A DNA stretch of 64,000 bases from Lamellibrachia columna (lineage: Eukaryota; Annelida; Polychaeta; Sabellida; Siboglinidae), in contig OY759264.1 of the NCBI GenBank assembly GCA_963662155.1, positions 16,151,642-16,215,641 on the forward strand. Direction: 5' to 3'. The position numbers and the translations under genes were made by a program. Positions 9,591 through 50,063 of the stretch are shown here, piece by piece. The notes under the pieces are model-generated. The model worked only from the letters and a program-made list of their open reading frames with translations. It ran no database searches and had not been told where the DNA came from. The first letter of the stretch is position 1. Each line of letters begins with the position of its first letter.

Positions 9591-10420
9591 ATTGAATGGC
9601 CGATTGCGGGAAGTTTAAACGTATACGAAACGAGCAAATTAACCACGAGGCAACCGACGAAGTAAATACAAATGAAACAATACTCAGCTGAAACGAGTGT
9701 TGAGGCGGTCTTCCTCCTGCAGGTCAGTCGACGCAGCTCGAAGTGGTCACTCTCAAACAAAACGTATTTGAAAAACGTAACGACTGTTGGTAAAACCAAA
9801 GTATTTCGAGAGACAAATTTTCTAGACACAACTTCGCGATGCAGAGACTGGAACAGGAGTGAAAGATTCCAGCTGCTGGTTCTGGTTTGAACTGGTTTCC
9901 GTTAAGCCGTGATTGGCTGAATATCGTGGAGTAATACAAATTATTTGGCCAAATAGTTCCGGTGTAGTCTCGGACACCCAGGGCAAGACTTGCCTTGGTT
10001 ATCTCATAAAATCTGTTATGCAGCTGTAAGTTGCATAAATCCATGTTTGCACCAAGCTATAGCTTCTACCAACTAGATGTTAAGGAAGTGTAACGCCATC
10101 GGTGGATGGACGATTACTTATGAATTACGGATGGTAAGTATTTTTCATTAAAGTTGCATATTCTTAATGAAGAAAACTTGATAACGTATGTTTTATTCAT
10201 CGTAATGTAAAGACGGTTGGCATTAGTAGTACTAGCAAAATTGCCCGTCCCCAGGACGGGATAACTTGGTAGTTCATGCGTGACAGTCATAATAGCAATG
10301 TTTACCAAATAGGTGATCGCTTTTATGAATATGGCTACAAAACAATGTCTACGTCTTCCTACCTTGTGTCAGCGTCTAATCCATGTTGTCTTTGCCAAGC
10401 AACATAGTCGATGTTATGTG

Positions 10421-10433
10421 CCAGAGGGCGCTA
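10421..10433 (+). promoter_or_regulatory. CTCF-like motif 1
   Basis: CCAGAGGGCGCTA resembles the core of the CTCF consensus (CCASYAG..GGCGCTA-like). It is the first of two same-strand copies that share a 24-bp context (ATGTTATGT.CCAGA.GGCGCTAC). Motif match only. Confidence 0.3.
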
Positions 10434-10621
10434 CATGCACACTGTCGCATCGAACAGTTTATGTAATTGTGTAGTTCTAATCGTAGATTTCAGGCGTAGC
10501 GATGCAAATACTTGAACGTAGTAATTACAAAAATAATGCGTATGTGTTAATTATGTACAACTGCCTCGCGTGTCTTCTACTATAATTAATATAAACAGCC
10601 CACATAGTTAAATGTTATGTA

Positions 10622-10634
10622 CCAGATGGCGCTA
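10622..10634 (+). promoter_or_regulatory. CTCF-like motif 2
   Basis: CCAGATGGCGCTA, 201 bp downstream of the first copy and in the same orientation. The AGATGGCGC core also fits the insect CTCF pattern. The shared flanks mean it could be a duplicated segment or part of a dispersed repeat. Confidence 0.3.
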
Positions 10635-13600
10635 CGTACTCTCTAAGGATTTACGTACCTTCGCGGGTGGTTTCTGCGATTGTTGGGGTGTTAACGTTTT
10701 ATGTAGCGAACAATTGATTTACCAGAAAAACCACTAAGAAACCTTGATATACGGGGTATTTAAAAAAAGACGTGTAGTCGTAGATTAATCCCTGAGAGTT
10801 TGACCCCCGAGGTTCTAGCCGTCTAGGACGAAAATGTTAACAATACCACATACAATCATACGCTAGCTCGATTACAGTTAGATTCCAATTGGTTAAATAT
10901 AAAAATAAAAACATTGGGATAATCGTGTTAATCTAAAATGTCAAATGGGTGGATCTGGAAGGATTATTCAATCAGAAATTGCGGCAAGGCAAGAGCTATA
11001 TAATTATGTATGTAATTTGGGTAATATTGAACATGGCACCGGATTGTATCAATGACAAGTAATGTGATGATTAAAACATGCCCGAGATTACCCTATATTA
11101 TTTCGGTATGTCTGTGTTTACACCTGTTAATCGTTAGCGTAATGTGGTACACAGTTACTAAAAGGTACATTTTTGCAGCATCCTTCTCAATAGGGAACAC
11201 ATAGAAAAAGTATTTATTGAATGAAATTCACAAACATTACTTTGACTTATTATGTTTCTTTAATTATGTCTTTATGCTATTTATATTCTTGTGCTGTTAG
11301 ATGCGATGACTTGGGGCCACTGTGCTCTATTCCTTATTGTACTATTTGCTAGACAGAATCTGGTGAAATGTTAAACAATTTAAGTGTTCCATACATATTT
11401 AAAAGGTGGTGTGGTGTGGTGTTGTTTTAATGTTTAGTCTTATTGCAGAATTACAAAACACGTCGCTTTCCTCTGTTCACAGCTGATGACATTCCGAAAA
11501 GACTAACAAGTCACCATACTCAATTTAGCCGACATCTGAAAGTGCACGTAGTTTCAAAAATAACGCCCCGATCGAGGCGGTGCGCACACAAGTCGCGCCA
11601 ACGTTTGTTGTGCACTGTACGCTGACCAGTCAAATAGAGTCGTGAATTGTGCGCCGACTCATTCGCACAACTACGGAATGGAAAATCTTTGCTAACCGTG
11701 CAATCGGGCGACACACAATACAAGCTTAGCAATGTACGCTTACCATTCACTACAATGTATGCCACACATTCTTTATTGTCCCGCCCTGTTAAATGCCATG
11801 TTGGTGATTGAATAACTGGAGCTACATATATAATTATTATATTCAGAACGTACGTGGCATATATAATTCATAGTCAATAATACCCCAAACTCACCTTACG
11901 TATAGAATACGAAGCTTGGCTTCATGGAGTTTATCTTTTAAGTTGTTTACAAAGTGCTCATCATCATTGTCATTTTATTAACTCCGTATAGCTATTTTTC
12001 TGAAGGGTTGATCTTCCTCTCGAATCCCTCAGCCTTACGCAGCCCTGCATGTTCGGGGCATTAATTAATCATTTTTGACAGACAGCTACGCCAATTATCT
12101 CCTTAAGCAACAGTGTTTACCTCCCTAATTAAACAATGTACAACACCAACATCAGTTGTTTAAGTAGATCTCGACTTTTTCTAAGTACACTATTTATGTA
12201 TTCTAATCATATCAATTTATACATTTGTCGTGTAACAGTAGGCAACATATTCTTTTGCTACATATTAAAATACAAATTGGATACGATTCCTGCTATGTCA
12301 CATAATTTAAACCTACATCATGTTCTACATCCCGTCGTACGTTTTTGAAAGGGCCGATCTGGCTTGCGATTCCCTTGTCCAAATCAAACAGGTAAAGGTA
12401 CATTACCCTAATAATTGTATTTATGGTGCAGTATATTTCACTAATATCCATAAGTATTCAAGTTACAGTTGTTCTTAATGGATTCGTCAGGCAGACGCTT
12501 TTTTTTACTTCCACTAACCTTTCTTTAACGTTTTGATGTATTCGTCTCATACGTCATACTATCTGCTTAGTGTTTACTTGTACGATACATGTGGCAAACT
12601 GTGACACCTATATTGAAAACGTGTCATTTTTTTCATTTATGGAAACAGGTGATATTTTTACTTTATTTCAACGTGTATCTTTTAAATAAGAATAGCTACC
12701 TGTTTTGTGTAATACACCAATGTAATAACACACATTCGAGGCTTTTTTGAGCAAAAATTTAACTTGTCTTTGTGAACTCATGAATCTTATTGTGGATTAT
12801 TTACTGTTGTTTTCTGAATCCGTAGCTTCGAATTGTTCCCTCTAAGCACATACATTGCGCAGTACTATTGAAAGGAAAAATAAAAAATAGTTTATCGTTA
12901 AATTTGACGTGTTTATGTTTTACCTGTATGTAAGTAATATTCCTTAACCTAAAATATTTCGTCTCCTAAATTCGTGTAAAACGACAGTCCGCTTTTGGGA
13001 AGTTTCTGTGAGTTCGTAGCTTCGATGTCAAGGTGCAAATATTATTTTTCAGGATCGGTACGAAACACTGAATGTTTTGCATTAGTACGTATGTTACATG
13101 GAAATTATCAACTATAATGCGTGTATTGTATTGTTCACGTCTTGTTGAATATTCGATCCTGCCATTGAAATAACATTATCCACATAACGTTCGAGGTTTA
13201 CCAGTGGTGAAATGATGACTGAATTATGTTTAAGTTAACATAAGTTGGTGTACATGATGTGTATGTTAATTGTTAGTTGAAACCGCTAATTTGGCGTGAT
13301 GTTTGAATCTTTGTGAAACTAAAAACATTTGATGAATTTACATGGCCAAAATTGTATGTGGCATACAGAGACATTGTTTTTCAAACATGCGGCCTATAGT
13401 CGCACAAGCTCTTGTACTGCTTGCTATGTATCAGTTGTGTATGTTTGTTCTTAGCATTTCGTGTTTTCATATTTACGGATTCATCTATATAAACTCATCT
13501 ATTTAGTTACTTTGCTGCAAAAACATAGAAACCACTTCGTTGTGCCAGCATGTTGAGTCAAAAACTTTGATACATACTCAGGGTGCGAAGAGTCTATTGT

Positions 13601-14011
13601 GACAAAACATAACTACATCCCATTGTCGTATGACATCGGTATGAGCTTCGTGCGTGACTAGTGATGGATCACACGCGTTTCCCACTACATTTGTTTCATT
13701 GAAGGTCAAGTTGAGAAAACAAAAGACCAACCTACCCGAGCTAAAGACCCCTACATATTGTACCTGACCACCACTAAGTCAATACAATACTAGTCAGTGT
13801 GTTCTTTTGTTGCGTGTGAAATATAATGATCACAGTAAAAAGCATGAGAGCTGAATCGCAACTCATATTCAGGTAATTGAATGAGAGAATCGACAAAATA
13901 TAATTGAACGTTCAAATATCATTGAGATTGATATAAACATATAAACAATGCCTACGACACAACCAGGACGTACATGGGTAATGTCGTTAATAGTTGTATG
14001 AGGAACTGCAG

Positions 14012-41908
<27,897 letters not shown>

Positions 41909-42014
41909 TGTGTGTGATTTCCTCAATATAAACGCTCATTATCGTCTTTCTATTTAGTACCATTGGCTACGTGCGTTTTTCATTCTAAGTAACATTATTT
42001 CTAGGAATTTGAGT

Positions 42015-42140
42015 GTTATATATCAGATGTAATGTAATGTAAATGAACAGGTAAATGAAAAGGTACCTGGCATCACAAAACAACATAGTCCATGTAATTC
42101 AGTTGTTTTGTAGTACATTAGTTATACTTTGTAAATCATT
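42015..42140. repeat. Dispersed repeat, left part (split by LINE insertions)
   Basis: 'AATGTAAATGAACAGGTA...ATTCAGTTGTTTTGTAGTACATT' matches 63640-63727 ('AATGTAAATGAACACGTAGG...CATTCAGTTGTTGTGTTGCTACATT'). Its continuation is found at 43478, past the LINE pieces. Confidence 0.7.
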
Positions 42141-42159
42141 AGAAAGGTTAATTAAATAT

Positions 42160-42838
42160 CATATTTAACAAGATTAAACAAGATTTAACAAGATTGCCAT
42201 CCCAAACGACAAGTTCCAGATGGCAAAGTGGACAAGGAAGCCATTGGCTTATCGAGAGTCCAGCAATTTTCTGATTTATGTGTAACCCACCCTTATCAAA
42301 TATATGTCAATTCTATTTTTAAACATATTCACACTACTAGCATTAACACAATCATTTGGCAGTTTGTTCCATTCATTAATGTGAGAAAGAGTACTTTCTC
42401 ATGTCCAAACTACACTGCTCCTTAAGTAATGCTCCGTCGTGTCCTTTGGTTCTACTGCCTTCTTAAATTTTGAAGAACATATTCCTATCAACATCCTCAT
42501 AACCGTTCAATATTTTAAATACTTCTATTTGGTCTCCTCTTAGTCTTCTGGTCTCTAGTGTTGTCAAACCACATTGTAATAAGCGACTTTCATAACTAAG
42601 GTCTCTCAATCCTGGAATCATTTTGGTTGCTCTTCGTTGTATTCTTTCTAGCTAGTCTATGTCCTTTTTACGATACGGCCTCCATGCTTGAATACAATAT
42701 TCAAAATGTGGTCTAACTATTGCTTTGTACACGGTTACAATTAGCTGTTTCTCCTTATACATGATAGTTCTCCTAATTAGCCCTAGAATTTGATTTCCTT
42801 TTGAAGCAGCAATCCCACATTGCTCGGAAACTTATTGT
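42160..42838 (-). mobile_element. CR1-like LINE 3' end, 5'-truncated
   Basis: ORF2 C-terminus with several frame breaks, intact 3' hairpin (42194-42201 with 42219-42226) and three tail units of AACAAGATTT type, the clearest tail in the window. Confidence 0.88.
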
Positions 42839-43477
42839 GTACTTCCTTGTTAGGCATAAATTATTAAATTAAGAAGACGAGGTGTCACTAGTAGATATTG
42901 TCTACTTAGATTTTCAGTGCCACATCAAAGATTTCTACTTAAATTAAAAGCCCATATCATTGGAGATGGCATAATTGACTGGATAGAAAAATGGCTGCCT
43001 TACAGAAGGCTGCGTGTTGTAGTAGATGTAGAAGTTTCAAACTGGAAATAAGTTTTGAGTGGGGTACCACAAGGATCAGTATTAGGACCTTGAATATTCT
43101 TAATATATATATATAGCAATGGCTTGGACGATAATAATTATAAAAAGCTATGTACTGAAATTTGCAGATGACACAAAAGTGATTATATAGGTTAACGATG
43201 GTTGTGATAAACATTTACAAGACGATCTAGATAAATTAATTAAATGGTTTGAAAAATGGCATATGTTATTCAATTTCGGGAAATGTAAATGACTACACAC
43301 GGGACAGGGGAACTTGAATGTAATCTATAAAATGGTAAAAGAAAAGAACTTAGGAGTAACATAAGTGCTGATATGAACGTTTCAGAGCAGTGTGGTATTG
43401 CAACGTCAAATGGTAACCAAATTATTCAGTTGATTAGGATAAATATAGCGTACAAGGTAAAAAAAGCTAACTATACA
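42839..43477 (+). mobile_element. CR1-like LINE RT fragment, opposite orientation
   Basis: On the + strand a ruined RT reads 'LDWIEKWLPYRRLRVVVDVE', 'VLSGVPQGSVLGP' and 'SADMNVSEQCGIATSNGNQI', with stops in between. It abuts the minus-strand copy head to head. Confidence 0.82.
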
Positions 43478-43990
43478 TGTATGCATATGCATGTTAAAGT
43501 ATAGACATCACTCTGCCACACGTTTCCAAGAATGATGCGCATAGCTTTATGTTTTGTTGCGTAAATATAGACAACGATGCGTTGTTGAAACTCCGTCGGT
43601 GGCGAAGAAAGTCGCGGTCGTCTGAGTGACGGCCGACAACAAGCTGAATCCGTGGATGCAGTGGCGATGCAGCGACTGCGGCGGGTCTGTTGGTCACCTC
43701 GTTCGGGTACATAGTGTGGTTGATTTTCATTCAACACCTTAGCAAATTCTTCATCACCAAATATTCTGTCCAAATGGACATGTCATTGTTGCTAATTCCA
43801 TTTAATCAGTGTTTCGCTGCAATGAAACGTGAGGTGGGACACTTTCTGTTTTTCCACTACCTCGACCAGTGTGAAAGGATAACACACAAAATCCACAAGT
43901 ACACTTGTTTCCAATGTTCCAAGTCGTTGCATGCTATCGCCGTTACATTATTTATGTCCCTTTATAACTTCAAAGGAAACAGTTGAAACA
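43478..43990. repeat. Dispersed repeat, right part
   Basis: 43478-43760 matches 63727-64000 (shared word ACGATGCGTTGTTGAAACTC and others). On the minus strand it shows a broken frame with 'DRIFGDEEFAKVLNENQPHY' and 'RSFNNASLS', as if derived from a coding element, but I do not recognise the family. Confidence 0.65.
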
Positions 43991-44579
43991 CCTTTCAAGA
44001 TACGCAAGAATTTTGAAGCTAGTTTTAATTTAAATAAGGATACTCGCCCTGTCCCCCCGAGGCCGGCATCCCATCATACACTTATCGCACGTCACTTTAC
44101 CACGGGAAATACCGCAGCAAACATTCGTTTTTCATATTCTCGCTTGTATTGATGGAGTAGTTGCTGTGGCTTGCTGTCAAATCTGTATAGCGTGCAATCA
44201 TATATAACATCTGTAATAGTTGCATATGAGTGGATTATTCAGGTTTTGAATGTAGTGTGAGGCATGAAGATGATGCAGCAATGTTGCACCCAATTAAAAA
44301 ATATAAATATTGTTTTCCAGACGAATGTCGAATTGTGATGCCAGCTTAGCCAAGCCATCCGCTCGGCGGCAGTCAACCATCGATCACAGCATTTTCACGA
44401 CGTCTAGGGAGATTCTGGATTACAGGACACGCGGCATTGCTGGTGTGCCACCAGCCTCGTAGTGATCTACATGCCTCTTCGATTTCGGCCGCCGCTGTTG
44501 CCGTCTCACGACCGGCGCAAGTGTTAGCAGCTAACGCAATGAGGGAAGTTGGCAGCGATAAACGAACGTACACTTTCGA

Positions 44580-44812
44580 TGTTGAATGTTCCATTGTGAA
44601 CATCAACGCTGACACTCCTGTCCCCCTCCGTGTCATGTTGAATGTTCCATTGTGAACATCAACGCTGACACTCCTGTCCCCCTCCGTGTCATGTTGAATG
44701 TTCCATTGTGAACATCAACGCTGACACTCCTGTCCCCATCCGTGTCATGTTGAATGTTCCAATTGTGAACATCAACGCTGACACTCCTGTCCCCCTCCGT
44801 GTCATGTTCGTG
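44580..44812. repeat. 56-bp tandem repeat, 4 copies
   Basis: Units starting near 44580, 44635, 44691 and 44747 share 'TGTTGAATGTTCCATTGTGA' and 'CTCCTGTCCCCCTCCGTGTC'. The copies are almost identical. Confidence 0.95.
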
Positions 44813-44814
44813 TT

Positions 44815-47080
44815 CTTTTTTGGTGTCCAGTAGGCCTATCGTCGCTTAAATAAGATCATTAATTCGTTGCTATATATTTCAGTGAAGGTTATTCATATGT
44901 TGCATAGTGACTAGTGTTACTAAACAATCTGACCACTGACAATGGGTCGCGCAATGGCATGGCACAGAACATGGTTACGCATAACAGTTGGCATGAAGAT
45001 AATTTTTAATTTTTTACAAATTAACTTCGAACAATAAAGATATTCAACGCAATGTTATTATTTGAGATATATTTACGGTGAAACGAGTTTCCTTCTGTGT
45101 TGTGTTCGATGCACTGGAGGTCATCATGTTTCACGAGAGGTTTGGCGCACTTCGACATCCGATTCGGCAGGCGGGACCATTCATAGGTAGTTATCCAAAC
45201 ATGTTTTATCGTTCAAATGAATAGGCATTGTGAAAACAATGTAGACAATTATAAACGTCAATTGTATTTTTTATAATTGCCCCGTCACGTCATCGCCACC
45301 TCTACTGTCGTATTGAAATGCGTGTCCTTGTAATTTTATAATGGTACTTGATACATATAATAATAGATAATATTTACATATATAAATACCAACACTATAA
45401 TACTCTTATTATAACTGAGCTAGAATATGTATGTTTTGCTACTCCTCCTATATTCCTAGAAACTTTGAATCTCAGGCGCTAAACTTTCAGCGGTCAGCGT
45501 ACGACCCAGGAAGAATCCGTAATACTTAATTTTTTTTTTATTCTCCCCACTATTACCTTTCGCAGGAAATAATCTTCGTAGATTTTTCGCAACACTATGC
45601 GTGCTTGTACGATTGTTCCAAATTACGTAAACCATCCCTGCCATAGTTGTGCATGTAGTCCCCCCCCCGCACACACTGTCGAACAAATCAGGGAAGGGGT
45701 TTACGAAACTTGTAATAATCAAAATATTTTTATTATGACAGTAATTACCAAGTTTTCCCGTTCGGATGATGGGTAAATTGGCTAGTAAGGGGCTATCCAT
45801 AAATATCCATATCCATGCATTAATTCATAATTCACGTGTTTGTGTATCTAATAATAAGATAAATGTGCATGTTTTGTAGGTGTAATATGTGTAATGATGC
45901 ATGTAGTGAAGACCTCGTGGAGTTCTTCTCTGTATTGTTGCACAATCGTGAGTCTGAGTCATGACATACTAAAAGACACACATGTGCCTACCCACACACT
46001 AGACATCCTCCCAAGGATTCGTGGTGCTGCCAATGGGATTATTGGTATCCCAGACACCAATACTGCATGGGAATTCCAATGAATGACTACGTCCTCCTCA
46101 CGAGTTTTCGGTGACGTTTTTGCAGGGATTGGGATGCAACAGGCTGATATTTTGTAGAACTTTTTGCTGGCACACCAACATTTCGCGCGCCACTGCAGAC
46201 TTCACCGATGTATGGTAGTGTCCGCGTTCCTTTTCCGTTGGAATTCAGTTTAAAGGGAAACAAAAGTCATGGTTCTATGCACCAATAATATTTAGTAAAA
46301 CATAATAATTTGCAACTACAATTAAGAATATCACGCCAGTGTTTTCCTGGGAAAACCTTGTTGAACACACATCATGTAAATTTATGGGTCGCCCATATTA
46401 TTAGATAACCCTGCGTCACGTGTGCCAAAGTCTAGCCAAATTCGCTCGACAAATGAAAATATTATTTGTATACACTTATTCGTATATTTGCCAATACGTT
46501 GTGGCTTTGCTGTTTGCGTTCAAACTCAACTCATGTAACGTATGTTGGCCTTTGTTTACTAAACTAGTCTTCTTTCTGGCAAAATAACACGTTTGTTTGA
46601 GATTTTCATAGAACTGCGCATGCGCTTATCGGTCTCGCTGATTAACACGTCAGCGCTGAGTCAACCAGAGAAATGACCAGCATCTCAACCGTTTAGAAGA
46701 CATTCCGAGTTAACCAGCGGCGTGATATTATTTATTTGAGTTTCACATGGTTAGTTTTTATTATTTCCTTTAGGTGCATGGCCCCAAAATCACGATTTTT
46801 TTCTCGTTTTAAATATACCCCAAAACTCCCCTCCACCCCACCACACTCCTGAACGTGACATACCTTATGAGTGACCCCCTAACTACGGATACCTTCTACA
46901 AACTACCAAGTTATCCCGTCCGGAGAACTGGTATATTTGCAAGTTTAAATATGATGCATTACATGACCTCACCACTAAGTAACTATTAGTTACACATACG
47001 ATCGGGATCCTCACTTCGTTATCACACAACGGAGCTACGAAAATCAATTATGACGTCATGATGACGTTCAAACAGCCGAG
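44815..47080. other. No recognised gene
   Basis: AT-rich sequence without a recognisable coding exon. A perfect NRF1-like palindrome TGCGCATGCGC lies at 46615-46625; I see no gene start next to it. Confidence 0.45.
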
Positions 47081-47149
47081 ATGACGCTCTTGAAAAACGG
47101 TTTAAATCTAGCTGAACATCCATGCCAGAGTTGCTTCTTTGAGAACGAG

Positions 47150-47277
47150 GGTGGGTCATCTGAGACTATGATGTTCAAACGCGTTTCTTGAAAATATACT
47201 GCTCCGGGCAACTTTAGGATATCGTGCGGGTATGTAAACGCCTCTGTGATGTTCTCTTTGACCGATCTCATTATATT
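47150..47277. repeat. Direct repeat copy A
   Basis: Shares with 49726-49864 the words 'GTCATCTGAGACTAT', 'TCGTGYGGGTATGTAAAC' and 'GACC/GACCTCATTATATTGC'. The two copies flank the Cys-rich pseudogene and the Tc1-like relic. Confidence 0.75.
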
Positions 47278-47639
47278 GCACGCAAGAAGGTTGTTGACCA
47301 GGAGTGGTGGCTTGAGGCAGATGATTGCTACCCCAGCCTATTTGCTCTGCCAGTGTCATAGCCTTTCATGTCAGGCGTTACGTAATCAAATGTCGCACCA
47401 AACCAGGCTTGTGGTTAGTGTATATCTCACAACACTTGCCTGTTGCTACGTCAGACCGCTTCAAGTTCATTATCTACCATTTATTACAAACCTGCATCCA
47501 CTTAACGAAACCAGAACATGTTGCTATGCTGTGTTACGGACGCAGGGTCTCGATCTCGGTCTAGTATCAACACTTGCAATTGCAGAGTGACACGCACTGC
47601 AACTCTGCGAGTTTAGTGGGCGATGGTTGGTGTGTTTAA

Positions 47640-48776
47640 CGAAATTTCATCTGACTGCTCAAAGTTGTCAATACTGCAGCCACTACTATCGTGAGCAGAT
47701 GCGTGTCTTCAACAGCAGTTTTGTATGTGGAGTTCGATGGTTATTATGATCAAAGTCATCATAATGTCACACTAGAAAGGGTTCAATCGTGTTCAAACAG
47801 GCCTCAGTACTTAATCTGCTGCCCAAAAACAGTTCATCCAGATGATAATAAATTGTCTGTATTTAATGGAGATTCCTTCTGACAATAAAGTTATTGTATC
47901 TGGACCTGACGCTAATCCAATCCAGGTTGGTTTTGGCGTGCAGCAAACAGCAATCCGCCGCGAAGAAGCTGATGTCATCATGGCTTAAGAAGACATTGCT
48001 GGATTCTCACCAATTAGAGTTGTCTCTTTGACATTGGTTTGTGTTACTAATACTTGCCCATCATTTGTACCACCGTGTCAATGGCCTGCCTTCAACAACT
48101 GAGTTGTCTATGGAGCCCTGCTCAGTCAGTCAAACCGTGTTCCGCGTCAATGGCACCATCAGGGAACACACCGAGATCATCCGGATTCCCTAACATTCTT
48201 GCTGTTCACGCATTGATATGATGTGACTCCGTTTCACCAGTGGCTGGTATCAGCAAGCCATCTGTTTTCACGCAGTTACAATCACTTTCACACACACTCA
48301 AAATCGGAGACCTGTCTGCGTCAAAGGAAGAAATAATTTAGGCCTACCCTTGCTTAGAGTTCTTGCGCTTTATGTACGACCAAGAACCACGTGCAACTTT
48401 AAATACCATGCGTGCCAGTATATTTGCAAGGACAATTGTAAGAAAGCAAACGTCCCATAACTTCCAACGTTGTGTGTACTCTACCTACCAAGCTGCAATA
48501 TGGAAAGCTGCTGGCACGTCGCCCCCACCGCCTTATCTCAGCCCGTTGGATTGTGGATGGGATTTGCCAGGAACAACATTGCAGCTAACACAAAGAGTTT
48601 CGGGACAACGGCAAGCTCCAAAAGAAATACTTGATAGTGACATATGCTGCTGCAAAACAGGATGTAGCACAGCCCATTGCACATGCAAAAAACGTTTGCT
48701 GACGTGCACGGTATTCTGCAAATGCAAAGGTGATGCAACAAGCAGAAACCTTATGACTATTAGAGTCCAGACATAA
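47640..48776 (+). pseudogene. Relic of a multi-copy Cys-rich (CXC-like) invertebrate gene
   Basis: Frames jump, but in order I read 'VQQTAIRREEADVIMA' (compare the HEEADxxI motif of this family), 'SPIRVVSL', 'LAVHALI.CDSVSPVAG' (compare AHALTGCDT) and 'FAYPCLEFLRFMYD'-type text. The open 137-residue frame 48363-48776 follows, with 'PPPPYLSPLDCGWDL' and the terminal 'CCCKTGCSTAHCTCKKRLLT', a repeated-Cys module. From memory, proteins of this shape are uncharacterised, highly repeated in marine invertebrate genomes and probably carried by transposons. No function can be given. Confidence 0.6.
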
Positions 48777-48839
48777 AATTGAAGTACATGAGAGCGTTAA
48801 GAAATTTGAAAGTAATTTTAGGTATGTATGCTCAGCGTC

Positions 48840-49690
48840 AAAAGAAACTTACCATTTTTATTTTGCGCACATTTGTGTGATAGCAATATTTGGGTAGGTT
48901 TTTTGCATGAATTTGTTGGTGTATGTTCCCTGACAACCAGTTAACCAGTCATGCGTGACCATGACACGCTTCATTCGGTCAGTTGATGGCCAGGTGTTGA
49001 TAATCTCATTTAGGTGATAGTTATTTATCCAAACAATGTGGGGCGATTTCAAGGAGTGGTAACATTGACAAGGCCAGTAAAAAGGCTACCCTAGAACTTT
49101 ATTTAAGAATCAAAATCCGGTAAAACGCCGGTACAACAACATGCAGTCAGCAAATGACAGGCACAATCCGGGCGACCGCCAGTCACCATACTTCGACAAG
49201 ATCAACTCATCCTCATCCGTCACCTAAGGGACAGGTTTCGTACCGCAAGACACACAGCCGCTGTAACACCGGGTCGCAACTACCAGCGAACCAGCAACTC
49301 AACTGTTAGAAGAATAGTAGCCTGTCTTGAAGGAGACCATATACGGGTCCGGTCCTTAGCCCTGTCCAAACAGATTAGTGCGGTGCCAGCAGCTTCGGTG
49401 AACCCACCAGCGCTATCGCCGTAATGCTGTGGGTGCCTTATTCATATTAGCCCCATCGAATTTCAGAGGCATGTGTGTCGAAGGGGTCAGAGACCAGCTA
49501 ACAGACAGGAACTCACACATGCACTGTTCAGTGGGACGGAATCTCCAGTAGAACATGCGGTGCAAAGCATGCGACGCATATGCGTTGCCCCTATCACGAC
49601 CAGCGGTGGCCACACACGTTAGTGAAGTGTGACTTTGCAAAATCGCCTTGTGATACTTATGGATGTCATGCGCAGTAGTTGCTGCTCTTA
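48840..49690 (+). pseudogene. Tc1-like transposase relic
   Basis: Frames in order read 'DRFRTARHTAAVTPGRNYQR', 'TSNSTVRRIVACLEGDHIRV', and then, past an internal deletion of the DDE core, 'RQELTHALFSGTESPVEHAV' and 'QSMRRICVAPITTSGGHTR'. These are the helix-turn-helix and the C-terminal end of Tc1/mariner transposases. 'GCGTCAAAAGAAACTT' at 48836-48851 may be the left inverted-repeat tip. The right tip was not found. Confidence 0.75.
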
Positions 49691-49725
49691 CTACTGATCA
49701 AATGTCATATTTTGTCATGTCATGA

Positions 49726-49864
49726 TTGTGTGTCATCTGAGACTATATTCGTGAAACGCTATAGTTTCCTGAGGATATATGCAATATTGCACCTGGCAAC
49801 TACTGGGTGTCGTGTGGGTATGTAAACACGTCTAAATTTTCTCGTTGAACGACCTCATTATATT
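49726..49864. repeat. Direct repeat copy B
   Basis: Partner of 47150-47277, same orientation, 2.45 kb between matching points. Confidence 0.75.
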
Positions 49865-50063
49865 GCTCATATTTAAACCGACCCGTCTTGTACTGGAAAT
49901 CGCAAATTGGCTTCGGAGGAATTAAGTCCCCAGTAACCACGACACACAAGTCCAAATCAAGCCTCAAGTATCTGACCATACCAAGTAGTCAAGAATCCTT
50001 TGGTGTACGTGAGCAGAGCAGCTTCAATAAAAAGTGCGGCAATCGTGCATACGCATTTTATAC

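Larger units (their letters stand above)
9600..14011. other. Non-coding stretch, no recognised gene
   Basis: About 4.4 kb of AT-rich sequence with no domain I can recognise. It should contain upstream introns, and possibly unseen exons, of the polycystin-like gene, because the first exon I can place (14012) begins inside a REJ domain. The open stretch at 11443-11625 has no recognisable similarity. Two CTCF-like words lie at 10421 and 10622. Confidence 0.5.

Noticed and set aside
3411..9600. LTR retrotransposon or endogenous retrovirus
   Set aside because: No LTRs, protease or DDE integrase, and a tyrosine recombinase is present; it fits the DIRS/Ngaro group instead.
12000..12060. tRNA-like B-box ('CTCGAATCCC')
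   Set aside because: No A-box, no cloverleaf and no acceptor stem could be drawn around it.
42160..43477. Twin-priming (5'-inverted) LINE insertion
   Set aside because: The head-to-head arrangement fits, but where the two halves overlap (VSEQCGIA...NQI region) they differ at roughly a fifth of sites, so two separate insertions are more likely.
44330..44660. Possible exon (minus-strand frame with 'LAANTCAGRETATAAAEIEE')
   Set aside because: No recognisable domain, stops follow, and it runs into the 56-bp repeat. Texture alone is not enough.
45110..45187. Possible extra polycystin exon (VIMFHERFGALRHPIRQAG) with a GT after it
   Set aside because: The open stretch is short, resembles no family segment I can name, and lacks a good acceptor.
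46615..46625. NRF1-type promoter (TGCGCATGCGC)
   Set aside because: Perfect palindromic match, but no gene start, CpG-rich stretch or exon lies next to it. Noted only within the surrounding non-coding entry.
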